From positions 124,001 to 188,000 of the forward strand of contig CAZJWC010000002.1 of NCBI GenBank assembly GCA_964550125.1: a stretch of 64,000 bases of DNA, in the 5' to 3' direction. The position numbers were made by a program, and so were the translations under genes. Shown piece by piece: positions 57,019 to 64,000 of the stretch. How positions within the stretch are numbered: position 1 is the stretch's first letter; each line of letters begins with the position of its first letter. Under the pieces are notes generated by a model. That model searched no databases. It was not told the DNA's origin and saw only the letters and a list, made by a program, of their open reading frames with translations. The DNA is from CAZJWC01 sp964550125. GTDB taxonomy: Bacteria; Bacillota; Clostridia; Christensenellales; Borkfalkiaceae.

Positions 57019-58353
57019 ATGGATAATATTTCAGCAATTTCAACAGCAATTGGCACTGGTGGTGTAGCGATAATTAGATTGAGTGGCGATTCCGTTTTAT
57101 CTGTTGCGTCAAAAATGTTTTTGCCAAACGGTTCAACTCAAGTAAATAACTTTGAACCAAACAAGATGTATACTGGTGAAATTTTAGCAAACGGATTTAA
57201 GGACTACGGCATGTGTGTTTACTTTAAAGCGCCAAAAAGTTTTACAGGTGAGGACGTGGTGGAATTTCATTGCCACGGTGGATTAAGTATTGCAAGAGGT
57301 ATTCTTAAAAAGACTTTTGAACTTGGTTGCAAATCTGCCCAAAAGGGTGAGTTTACAAGAAGGGCATTTTTAAATGGGAAACTCTCTTTATCTTCAGCCG
57401 AAGGTATGATTGATATGATTAATGGCGAAAGTGAAAGTGAGGTTAAAGCAGGTTACTACCTTTATACTGAAAAGTTAAATAGAATAGTTGGCGAGATACA
57501 AAGTGAATTAACTAATATACTTGCTTCAGTTGATGCTGATATTGATTTTCCTGAAGAAGATATTGAAAGGGACGAACTTTCTAATGTTAAGAGTAGAGTA
57601 ATTGCTCAAAGGGATAAAATTGAAGGGATAATTTCAAGATACAATACAGGTAGAAAAATTAAAGAGGGTGTAACAGTTGCATTGACGGGAAGGACAAATA
57701 CAGGTAAAAGTTCAATCCTGAACGCTCTACTTGGGTATGACAAAGCGATTGTTTCAAACATTGCAGGTACTACTCGTGATGCCGTTGAAGGCGGTTTGGT
57801 TTTGGAAGGTATCAAGTTTAATGTGTATGACACTGCAGGAATTAGAGAGAGTGATGACTTCGTTGAAAATATAGGCATATCTCGTGCAGAAAAAATCGTT
57901 GAAAGTGCTGACCTTGTTTTATTCGTGCTTGACGCAAGCAATCCTTTAACAAGTGAAGATAAGGAACTTTATCAAAAAGTAAAAGACAAAAATACAATAG
58001 TCATTTTTAATAAGAGTGATTTATCAAAAATTCAAACGGAGATAGAGGCAGATATTTCAGTTTCTGCACTTACTCTTGAAAATATTGACCTTTTAAAAGA
58101 GATGATGGTTTCAAAAAGTATTGATAGAGGTTCTTTTGACGGAGAGTTTTTAACTGAAGAAAGACATTACTATGCTCTTAAAAAAGCAAGCGATTGTTTA
58201 AAGAGCGGTATAGATAATTGTGGTTTAGTCCCCCTTGACTTGATAGCGATTGACCTGAAAAATGCTTGGGATACTTTGGGTGAGATTAGTGGCCAAACGG
58301 CTAGCGAAGATATTATAAATGAAATTTTTTCAAAGTTTTGCGTTGGAAAATAA
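57019..58353 (+). CDS. mnmE: tRNA modification GTPase MnmE
   Basis: MnmE, with MnmG, adds the cmnm5 group to U34 of tRNAs. The 444-aa protein has the N-terminal tetrahydrofolate-binding domain (ISAISTAIGTGGVAIIRLSG), the helical domain split by the G domain (G1 at 224-232, NIAGTTRD at 247-254, DTAGIRESDD from 271) and the C-terminal CVGK required for catalysis. G1 reads GRTNTGKSS, with Thr where most have Pro. It lies 49 bases after a membrane protein gene with a terminator between; mnmG is elsewhere. Confidence 0.96.
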   Translation: MDNISAISTAIGTGGVAIIRLSGDSVLSVASKMFLPNGSTQVNNFEPNKMYTGEILANGFKDYGMCVYFKAPKSFTGEDVVEFHCHGGLSIARGILKKTFELGCKSAQKGEFTRRAFLNGKLSLSSAEGMIDMINGESESEVKAGYYLYTEKLNRIVGEIQSELTNILASVDADIDFPEEDIERDELSNVKSRVIAQRDKIEGIISRYNTGRKIKEGVTVALTGRTNTGKSSILNALLGYDKAIVSNIAGTTRDAVEGGLVLEGIKFNVYDTAGIRESDDFVENIGISRAEKIVESADLVLFVLDASNPLTSEDKELYQKVKDKNTIVIFNKSDLSKIQTEIEADISVSALTLENIDLLKEMMVSKSIDRGSFDGEFLTEERHYYALKKASDCLKSGIDNCGLVPLDLIAIDLKNAWDTLGEISGQTASEDIINEIFSKFCVGK

Positions 58354-58365
58354 TAAAACAAAAAT

Positions 58366-58398
58366 AAAAAGTCCGTTAAAAAACGGACTTTTTTTATT
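58366..58398. terminator. Bidirectional terminator, mnmE and asd
   Basis: AAAAAGTCCGTT/AACGGACTTTTT, a 12-bp stem with a 4-base loop; it has a T-tract on plus and the mirror on minus. Confidence 0.9.
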
Positions 58399-58405
58399 TA
58401 AATTA

Positions 58406-59485
58406 TTAGTCAAAATAACCTTTTTTTGCAAGTAATTCAGCCATAAGTACAGCACCACCGGCAGCACCACGCAAAGTGTTGTGCGATAGGCAAACGAACT
58501 TATAGTCGAACAAACAATCCTCTCTCAATCTACCAACATTTACAGCCATACCGTTTTCGCATAGTCTGTCAAGTTTAGTTTGAGGACGGTTGTCTTCTTC
58601 ATAGTAGTGTAAAAATTGCTTGGGTGCAGAGGGAAGTTCCAAATCTTGAGGTTCGCCCTTAAACTCAGCCCAATCTTTAAGAATTTGCTCTTTTGTAGGC
58701 TTGTTTTCAAATTTAACAAAAACAGCAGCCATATGTCCGTTTGAAACGGGAACTCTAAAACATTGTGCAGTAATTACGGGTTCAGTTGCAGGAACAATTT
58801 TTCCGTCCTTAATTTCACCCCAAATTTTAAGAGGTTCTTTTTCGGATTTTTCTTCTTCACCACCAATGAAAGGAATAACATTGTCTAAAATTTCAGGCAT
58901 AGTTTCAAAAGTTTTACCAGCACCTGAAATTGCTTGATATGTACAAGCAACAGCATTAACAATACCGTATTTTTTAAGGGGGTGTAATGCAGGAACATAA
59001 CTTTGTAATGAGCAGTTGCTCTTTACTGCTATAAATCCACGCTTTGTTCCTAAACGCTTTCTTTGTGCAGAGATAATTTCAGCGTGGTCAGCGTTGATTT
59101 CAGGGATAATCATAGGAACGTCATCGGTAAATCTATGAGCAGAGTTGTTTGAAATTACGCAAACTTCTCTCTTTGCATATTCTTCTTCCATTACTTTAAT
59201 TTCTGCCTTGGGCATATCAACAGCACAAAAAACCACTTCAACTTGGTTAGCAATCTTGTCCATATCGCCAACGCAATCATAAAGTTTCATATCTTTAATT
59301 TGTTCAGGAATTTCAGTTTCCATAGCCCAGCGTTTGCCAACTGCTTCAGTATAAGTTTTTCCAGCTGAACGGGGTGAAGCACCTAAACAAACAATTTCAA
59401 AATAAGGGTGGTTAGATAAAAGAGTAATAAATCTTTGACCAACCATACCAGTAGCACCTAAAATACCAACCTTGTATTTTTTCAT
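58406..59485 (-). CDS. asd: Aspartate-semialdehyde dehydrogenase (archaeal/fungal-like form)
   Basis: This 359-aa enzyme makes aspartate semialdehyde for lysine, threonine and methionine synthesis. ILGATGMVGQRFI at the start, the VKSNCSLQSYVPAL segment with the catalytic cysteine, and FRVPVSNGHMAAVFV, together with the longer insert EKSEKEPLKIWGEIKDGKI, match the archaeal/fungal-type Asd rather than the usual bacterial one. This form also occurs in some Clostridia. It is a single-gene unit. Confidence 0.93.
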   Translation of the reverse strand: MKKYKVGILGATGMVGQRFITLLSNHPYFEIVCLGASPRSAGKTYTEAVGKRWAMETEIPEQIKDMKLYDCVGDMDKIANQVEVVFCAVDMPKAEIKVMEEEYAKREVCVISNNSAHRFTDDVPMIIPEINADHAEIISAQRKRLGTKRGFIAVKSNCSLQSYVPALHPLKKYGIVNAVACTYQAISGAGKTFETMPEILDNVIPFIGGEEEKSEKEPLKIWGEIKDGKIVPATEPVITAQCFRVPVSNGHMAAVFVKFENKPTKEQILKDWAEFKGEPQDLELPSAPKQFLHYYEEDNRPQTKLDRLCENGMAVNVGRLREDCLFDYKFVCLSHNTLRGAAGGAVLMAELLAKKGYFD

Positions 59486-59544
59486 AATAACTCCAAAAAA
59501 CGCATTTAAATTGTGTTTTTATAATATATTTTTTGTTCAGGTTG

Positions 59545-59573
59545 ATTTTAACAAAACGAAAGATAAAAGTCAA
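59545..59573 (-). promoter_or_regulatory. Promoter for asd
   Basis: Minus-strand TTGACT (59568-59573), 17 bp, TAAAAT (59545-59550). Confidence 0.7.
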
Positions 59574-59601
59574 AGATTTTTGCATATCTATATTATTTTG
59601 T

Positions 59602-59630
59602 TTGATAAAAAGTACAAAATGTAGTACAAT
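59602..59630 (+). promoter_or_regulatory. Promoter for the 59,682 gene
   Basis: TTGATA (59602-59607), 17 bp, TACAAT (59625-59630). Confidence 0.65.
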
Positions 59631-59681
59631 ATTTTACAAATCAAAAACAAATTTTTATTTTTAATAAGAAACGGAGTAAAA

Positions 59682-60950
59682 ATGGCAAAAGAAAGTTTTG
59701 TAACTAAATATATAGTTCTAAAAGAAAAATATGAAAATGAGAAAAGGAAATTTCCCGCAAAGTCATATTTAGGTTTGTTTGGCAACATTTTAAAGGGAAT
59801 GTTTAGTAAACTTACTCTTACAAATCTAATTATGCTTATTGCTTTTTTGCCTACTGTTATAATTTTATGGTATAAAAATATCACTGTTCAATCAAATGGT
59901 ATGACTTTGCCTTTTGCTGGCAATGTTGGTGTAGGCTATCCTTCAGCAATTTCATTGATAGGCGAAACTGAAAGAATAATTTTTCAAACGAATTTAGTGT
60001 TTAACGGTATGCTTATCGTAACCTCACTATTTTTAGCGTTTGCACTTTCAGGTGGCTTTTACTTGATTAGACAATATGTTTTGGGTAACAATCCTTCAAT
60101 AGGCACTTTCTTTAAAGGTGTAAAACAAAATTATTTATCAATGTTATTTATTATGGCGTTCTTTACAATTTTCTACTTTTTACACTCTTTTATCGTAAGT
60201 TATTGTAATTATGCTATTGTGCTTAACCCCTCTTTAAAAGTCATTTTAACAATATCAAAAGTTGCTTCTTATATCTTTTTAGGTATTGCAACTATTATGA
60301 CTTTTTGGATGCTTTCAATGACGGCAAGTTATAAGATGAGCCCTTGGGTTCTTCTTAAAAATTCCTTCTTGATGGTATGGGGTTTCTTCCCTACAAACGT
60401 TGTGTTTGGTGGACTTATCATTTTGCCGGCAGTATTTTTATTAAACTTTTCTAACACCTCAATAATTATGTTTGGAATCATTGTCTACGGCTTTATAGGT
60501 ATTGCATTATCAATGCTTTGCTGGATGTGTTACTCACAATGGGCTTTTGACAAGTACTTCCCTAAGGTAGAAGTTAAGACTGAAGAAAAGAAATACACCT
60601 CTATCTCTTATTCTTTTGATGAAAGTGGTAGAGCAAAGGCTGAAGTTGTTGAGCATAAAGTTGAAGTTTTAAAAACGAAGTATGTTTTAGCCTCTAAACC
60701 TATCAAACCTTTCAATGATGAAATGCAAGTGTATTCAATGCCTGCTAGTTTTACGAGGGAGGACTTAAAAAAGGTTGTAGAAAGTAAAAAAACACTTGTA
60801 GAAGATAGCAACAACTACTATGAAAACCATAAAAATGATGAAAAGTATGTTGAGTATAATAAACAATTTGAAATTGTAAGAAAAGCCCCTTCATCAAAGG
60901 GCAAAAAACAACCAAAGGGTGATTTTTTAAATAATGGAAAGGGCGTATAA
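59682..60950 (+). CDS. Multi-pass membrane protein, unknown function (YesL-like layout)
   Basis: The 422-aa protein has a basic N-terminus, about six hydrophobic segments between 45 and 290 and a long hydrophilic C-terminus (about 295-422) ending in a Lys-rich stretch. The early FGNILKGMFSKLTLTNLIMLI pattern recalls YesL/DUF624 proteins, but the similarity is weak by eye. GGAG lies 10 bases before the ATG. Its 3' end overlaps the following methyltransferase gene by 17 bases. Confidence 0.8.
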   Translation: MAKESFVTKYIVLKEKYENEKRKFPAKSYLGLFGNILKGMFSKLTLTNLIMLIAFLPTVIILWYKNITVQSNGMTLPFAGNVGVGYPSAISLIGETERIIFQTNLVFNGMLIVTSLFLAFALSGGFYLIRQYVLGNNPSIGTFFKGVKQNYLSMLFIMAFFTIFYFLHSFIVSYCNYAIVLNPSLKVILTISKVASYIFLGIATIMTFWMLSMTASYKMSPWVLLKNSFLMVWGFFPTNVVFGGLIILPAVFLLNFSNTSIIMFGIIVYGFIGIALSMLCWMCYSQWAFDKYFPKVEVKTEEKKYTSISYSFDESGRAKAEVVEHKVEVLKTKYVLASKPIKPFNDEMQVYSMPASFTREDLKKVVESKKTLVEDSNNYYENHKNDEKYVEYNKQFEIVRKAPSSKGKKQPKGDFLNNGKGV

Positions 60951-61668
60951 TTGTCTTGCTGATTATTTTGAATATTTAAATGAAGACTGCGACTATAAAA
61001 TTTGGTCGCAGTATTTAATTAGTAAACTCTCAAGTTTTGACGGACTAGAAACAGGGGTAGATATCGGCTGTGGAGGAGGTTACTTTACAAGGAAACTTGA
61101 AAGGGCAGGGTATAGTATGCTAGGAGTTGACTGCAACGAAGCAATGCTTTCAAATGCAATACAAAATTCAAAAAAAGAGGGTTTGCGTTCAAACTATATT
61201 CTGCAAAAAGTTCAATCTTTAAAACTTAATAAAAAGGTGGATTTTGCTGTAAGCGTGAACGATTGTTTCAATTATATTAAGAGTGAAAGTTTGGCATCTT
61301 CCTTTAAAAAGGTTTACAATAACTTAAAGGGGAACGGAGTTTTCCTTTTTGATATTTCCTCCGAATATAAATTTAAAAATATAATTGCAAATAATACCTT
61401 TGGTGAGGATACTGATAAAGTTAGTTATCTTTGGTTTAACACTCTTTCAAATGATTTTGTTGATATGGATATAACTTTGTTTATTAAAGAAAAGGACGGA
61501 AGGTATATCAAAAGGGAAGAAAGTCATCGTCAGTATATTCATAGTGAGGAGAGAGTAACGTCCGCATTAAAAGAGGCTGGGTTTGAAATTGTATGCGTTG
61601 AGGGGCATCTTGGACAGGAAAAATCTAACAACGCAGAAAGATTGAATTTTATATGTAAACGCACATAA
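60934..61668 (+). CDS. Class I SAM-dependent methyltransferase, substrate unknown
   Basis: The 244-aa protein has the SAM motif VDIGCGGGYFTRKL (42-55), the acidic residue after strand two (GVDCNEAML) and the FAVSVNDCFNYI and GVFLFDISS strands. It belongs to the broad methyltransferase 11/25 group; the substrate cannot be told. Its ATG lies inside the preceding membrane gene (17-base overlap) with GGGTGA upstream, so translation is coupled. hslO follows after 18 bases. Confidence 0.88.
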   Translation: MERAYNCLADYFEYLNEDCDYKIWSQYLISKLSSFDGLETGVDIGCGGGYFTRKLERAGYSMLGVDCNEAMLSNAIQNSKKEGLRSNYILQKVQSLKLNKKVDFAVSVNDCFNYIKSESLASSFKKVYNNLKGNGVFLFDISSEYKFKNIIANNTFGEDTDKVSYLWFNTLSNDFVDMDITLFIKEKDGRYIKREESHRQYIHSEERVTSALKEAGFEIVCVEGHLGQEKSNNAERLNFICKRT

Positions 61669-61686
61669 TATAAACTAGGTGATAAT

Positions 61687-62547
61687 ATGGATAAAATTTT
61701 AAAAACTTTAGTATATAATAACGAGGTATCTCTTGCCGTTTTAGACATTACTGAAATGGTAAATGAAGGTATAAAACTACATAATTTTTCTCCTGTGGCG
61801 GCAGCAGCCTTTGGTCGTACTTTAGCAGTTGCAACTTATATGTGTACTGGATTAAAAGGGGAAAATTCTGCCTTGACTGTTACGATAAACGGAAATGGTG
61901 TTGGTGGAAAGATAGAAGTTTCTGGTAACAACAGCCTTTGTATGCGTGGTTTAGTTGATAATCCAACAGTTTCGATGAATCCTAATAAGTTTGGTAAACT
62001 TGATGTAGGAGGTTTTGTCGGTACAACAGGCTACATAGTTGTAGTGCGTGATGACGGCATAGGACAACCTTTTGTTGGTACCGTTGAATTAACAAACGGA
62101 GAAATTGCAGAAGATTTTGTAAAGTATTATGCAATAAGTGAGCAAATTCCTACTGCAATCGCTGTAGGTGTTAAAATAGGAAAGGACGGACTTTGCGAAG
62201 GTGCTGGTGGTGTGATTTTGCAGTTACTTCCCAACGCAAGTGAGGAGAGTATACAAGAGGTTGAAAAGGTTATACTTAATTTTAACGATATCAGTTCGCA
62301 AATAGCCGAACTGGGTGCTGACGGTGTTGCCGATAAATATTTTGGGGACGGCTTTTATGTTGAGCATTACCCTAAATATAAATGTAATTGTTCAAAAGAA
62401 TACATTTCAGGCATTATTAAATCTATTGGAAAGAGCGAACTTTTGCAAATTTGTGAGCAAGAAGGAAAGGTAAACGTTCATTGTCATTATTGTAATACTG
62501 ACTATGATTTTTATAAAGATGATATTGAGGGATTGTTTAAAGATTAA
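61687..62547 (+). CDS. hslO: Redox-regulated chaperone Hsp33
   Basis: Hsp33 (286 aa) holds unfolded proteins when its zinc switch is oxidised. The N-terminal core shows TVTINGNGVGGKIEVSG and the GTVELTNGEIAEDFVKYYAISEQIPTAIAVGV segments. The switch cysteines are C233, C235, C266 and C269 (C-x-C and C-x2-C), so the redox function should be intact. AGGTGAT precedes the ATG. An open TPR gene follows after three bases. Confidence 0.95.
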   Translation: MDKILKTLVYNNEVSLAVLDITEMVNEGIKLHNFSPVAAAAFGRTLAVATYMCTGLKGENSALTVTINGNGVGGKIEVSGNNSLCMRGLVDNPTVSMNPNKFGKLDVGGFVGTTGYIVVVRDDGIGQPFVGTVELTNGEIAEDFVKYYAISEQIPTAIAVGVKIGKDGLCEGAGGVILQLLPNASEESIQEVEKVILNFNDISSQIAELGADGVADKYFGDGFYVEHYPKYKCNCSKEYISGIIKSIGKSELLQICEQEGKVNVHCHYCNTDYDFYKDDIEGLFKD

Positions 62548-62550
62548 CCT

Positions 62551-64000
62551 ATGAAAAATGATGATAAAATTGTACAATTTAATACGGGGTTAACTTATTT
62601 AATGGGGGTTGCTGAACAAAAGTATGACGAGCAGGACTATATTGGTTCGCTTCGTGCAATAAATAAACGCAATCGCCTATATAAGCCTAATCTTGAAACT
62701 TATATGTTTTTGGCTGACCTATATGACGAGATGGAAATTTTTGACCTTGCTATAAACAGTTGGTTTAAGTGCTTAGATTTGGCAACCGATGAGATGTTTC
62801 CTGAAATATACGAGGGATTAGGTGCGTGCTATTATAATTATGGTAATGAACCTCAAGCGGCATATTACTATAATAAAGTTTTGCAATATAATGACGAAAT
62901 TTCAATGGACGCAAAACTTGAAATCATCAATTTATTTAATAATGGAAAAAACGATGCTTTTAGAATAGTTTATCCACCTGAAAAGGTAGACTATACAAGT
63001 ACCATTGAAAATGCTATCAGTCAAATTAAAAATGGCAACTTTAAAAACGCAGTTGAATTGTTAAGCAAGGTAGATGAAAAGAGCAAACAATCAATTATTG
63101 CTCAAAACTACATCGCTATTTGTTATTTGCTTACAGATAGGTTAAAAGATGCTGAAAGGATTTGCCGTGAAATTTTGGCTAAAGCACCTAAAAATATACA
63201 GGCAACTTCAACTCTTGCAGCTATTTTAGTTGAAGACTCAAGAGGAGAAGAAAGTAAAAAACTGGTTGAAGAACTTTATAAACTAAAACCTGAAAACCCT
63301 GATGAAATTTATAAAATAGCAACTGTTTGTTGTGAAAATAAAATGCACAAGGAAGCATATATATTGTTTTGCCAACTTGAAAAGCAGGTTGCTTTTGACA
63401 GTACATTAAAGTTTTTTAAAGCAATGTCTGCATTTAATGCAGGGTATAGAGATGTTTGTCTTGATGAACTTAGTCAACTTATAGATATAAATCCCAATTA
63501 TGAAGTGGTAAAATATTATTTTAGGCAGGTGCGTAAGTATATAGAAAATAATATAGAAGGGGTTGAACTTTCTTATTTTTATCGTGTTCCTACAAATGAA
63601 AGAAATAAAAGATTATTGCAACTTAACGTCCTGCTAAAAGAGAGTAAAAAATTTATAAAGGAAAATGTGAATTATGAGGAAATTATTTCCTTACTTTATT
63701 GGTGCTTTGACGAGGCAGATGGAAGGGATTTTGTTATACAGGAACTTGCAGTTAAGTTTGCAATAAAAAATGATTATAAAAATTTTATTGCAGACATCTT
63801 GCTCAATGCCTCCGTTAATGATATAATGAAAATCGAAATTATAAAGCAAATAGGATATACAAATAAATCTTGTGTTTTTGGCTCTGTAATTTGTGGAATT
63901 TATACAAAGATAAATTTTAGGACTTTACAACTGCCTGCTAAAAAAAGAAAAAAGTTTATTATAGCCTATTCAAATTGCTTTGCAAAATACGATATGTTTG
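62551..64000 (+). CDS. Tetratricopeptide-repeat protein, partial (3' end outside window)
   Basis: An open frame of 483 codons runs from the ATG at 62551 to the window edge without a stop. It starts four bases after the hslO stop. The translation contains several TPR-like helical pairs, such as EGLGACYYNYGNEPQAAYYY, FKNAVELLSKVDEKSKQS and LTDRLKDAERICREILAKAP, indicating a soluble protein-interaction scaffold. No enzymatic motif or signal peptide is seen. Close spacing suggests it belongs to the 59,682-hslO transcript. Function unknown. Confidence 0.85.
   Translation, partial: MKNDDKIVQFNTGLTYLMGVAEQKYDEQDYIGSLRAINKRNRLYKPNLETYMFLADLYDEMEIFDLAINSWFKCLDLATDEMFPEIYEGLGACYYNYGNEPQAAYYYNKVLQYNDEISMDAKLEIINLFNNGKNDAFRIVYPPEKVDYTSTIENAISQIKNGNFKNAVELLSKVDEKSKQSIIAQNYIAICYLLTDRLKDAERICREILAKAPKNIQATSTLAAILVEDSRGEESKKLVEELYKLKPENPDEIYKIATVCCENKMHKEAYILFCQLEKQVAFDSTLKFFKAMSAFNAGYRDVCLDELSQLIDINPNYEVVKYYFRQVRKYIENNIEGVELSYFYRVPTNERNKRLLQLNVLLKESKKFIKENVNYEEIISLLYWCFDEADGRDFVIQELAVKFAIKNDYKNFIADILLNASVNDIMKIEIIKQIGYTNKSCVFGSVICGIYTKINFRTLQLPAKKRKKFIIAYSNCFAKYDMF

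Noticed and set aside
1..64000. tRNA genes, rRNA, CRISPR arrays, insertion sequences and prophage
   Set aside because: No cloverleaf, spaced direct repeats, transposase or phage proteins were recognised on either strand.

Overview
The window is AT-rich, densely packed bacterial chromosome. A stage IV sporulation gene (spoIVA), ECF-type vitamin transport, PlsY, RNase J, RecX, a type III glutamine synthetase and pyruvate:ferredoxin oxidoreductase together point to an anaerobic, spore-forming or recently spore-forming member of the Clostridia (Bacillota). I cannot name a genus. Promoters are strikingly regular: most gene starts are preceded by a near-consensus sigma-A box pair with 16-18 bp spacing, and most transcription units end in a clear hairpin plus T-run. 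No tRNA, rRNA, CRISPR array, transposase or phage gene was found, so this looks like core chromosome.

Layout. 1-7,250 (+): the end of tyrS, yigZ-recX, an inward-facing mazF toxin without visible antitoxin, the run lgt-pncB-coiled-coil gene-lspA-rluD, and a 102-aa membrane protein. 7,355-13,614 (-): a small lipoprotein, the operon proS plus two zinc-ribbon membrane proteins, a cobalamin-riboswitch-controlled pair (DUF4430 lipoprotein and ECF S component), and degV. 13,872-21,361 (+): tkt and a nitroreductase, then DUF512 radical-SAM protein-der-plsY-spoIVA. 21,411-42,697 (-): a fused ABC exporter, glpK, an M29 aminopeptidase, valS, a YkvI-like permease, purA, the glnN plus LRR lipoprotein pair, the rnj-trmR-trhP-dinB operon and a large coiled-coil protein of unknown function. 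A 73-aa membrane protein (+) is nested here. 43,023-46,208: serC-serA and two very small genes (44 and 48 aa) on +, with rplI on -. 46,238-51,301 (-): a Nudix protein, an acidic-tailed membrane protein and PFOR. 51,536-58,353 (+): ecfA1-ecfA2-ecfT-truA, a CPBP protease, a membrane protein and mnmE. asd follows on -. From 59,682 to the end (+): a membrane protein, a methyltransferase, hslO and a TPR protein cut by the window edge.

How parts fit together. lgt and lspA make and process lipoproteins, and three lipoprotein genes lie in the window. The ECF energising module (ecfA1-A2-T) has no S component beside it, while a lone S component sits about 40 kb away under B12 riboswitch control, so the two probably form a cobalamin transporter with the DUF4430 lipoprotein as surface binder. 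trmR and trhP together suggest the mo5U34 tRNA wobble modification, and mnmE, truA and rluD add further RNA modification.

The most unusual items are: the B12 uptake locus with its layered leader (aptamer, terminator and a Shine-Dalgarno-pairing strand); a 48-aa protein with 12 cysteines whose promoter shares its -35 box with the divergent rplI promoter; an orphan MazF; and the 584-aa coiled-coil protein upstream of RNase J.
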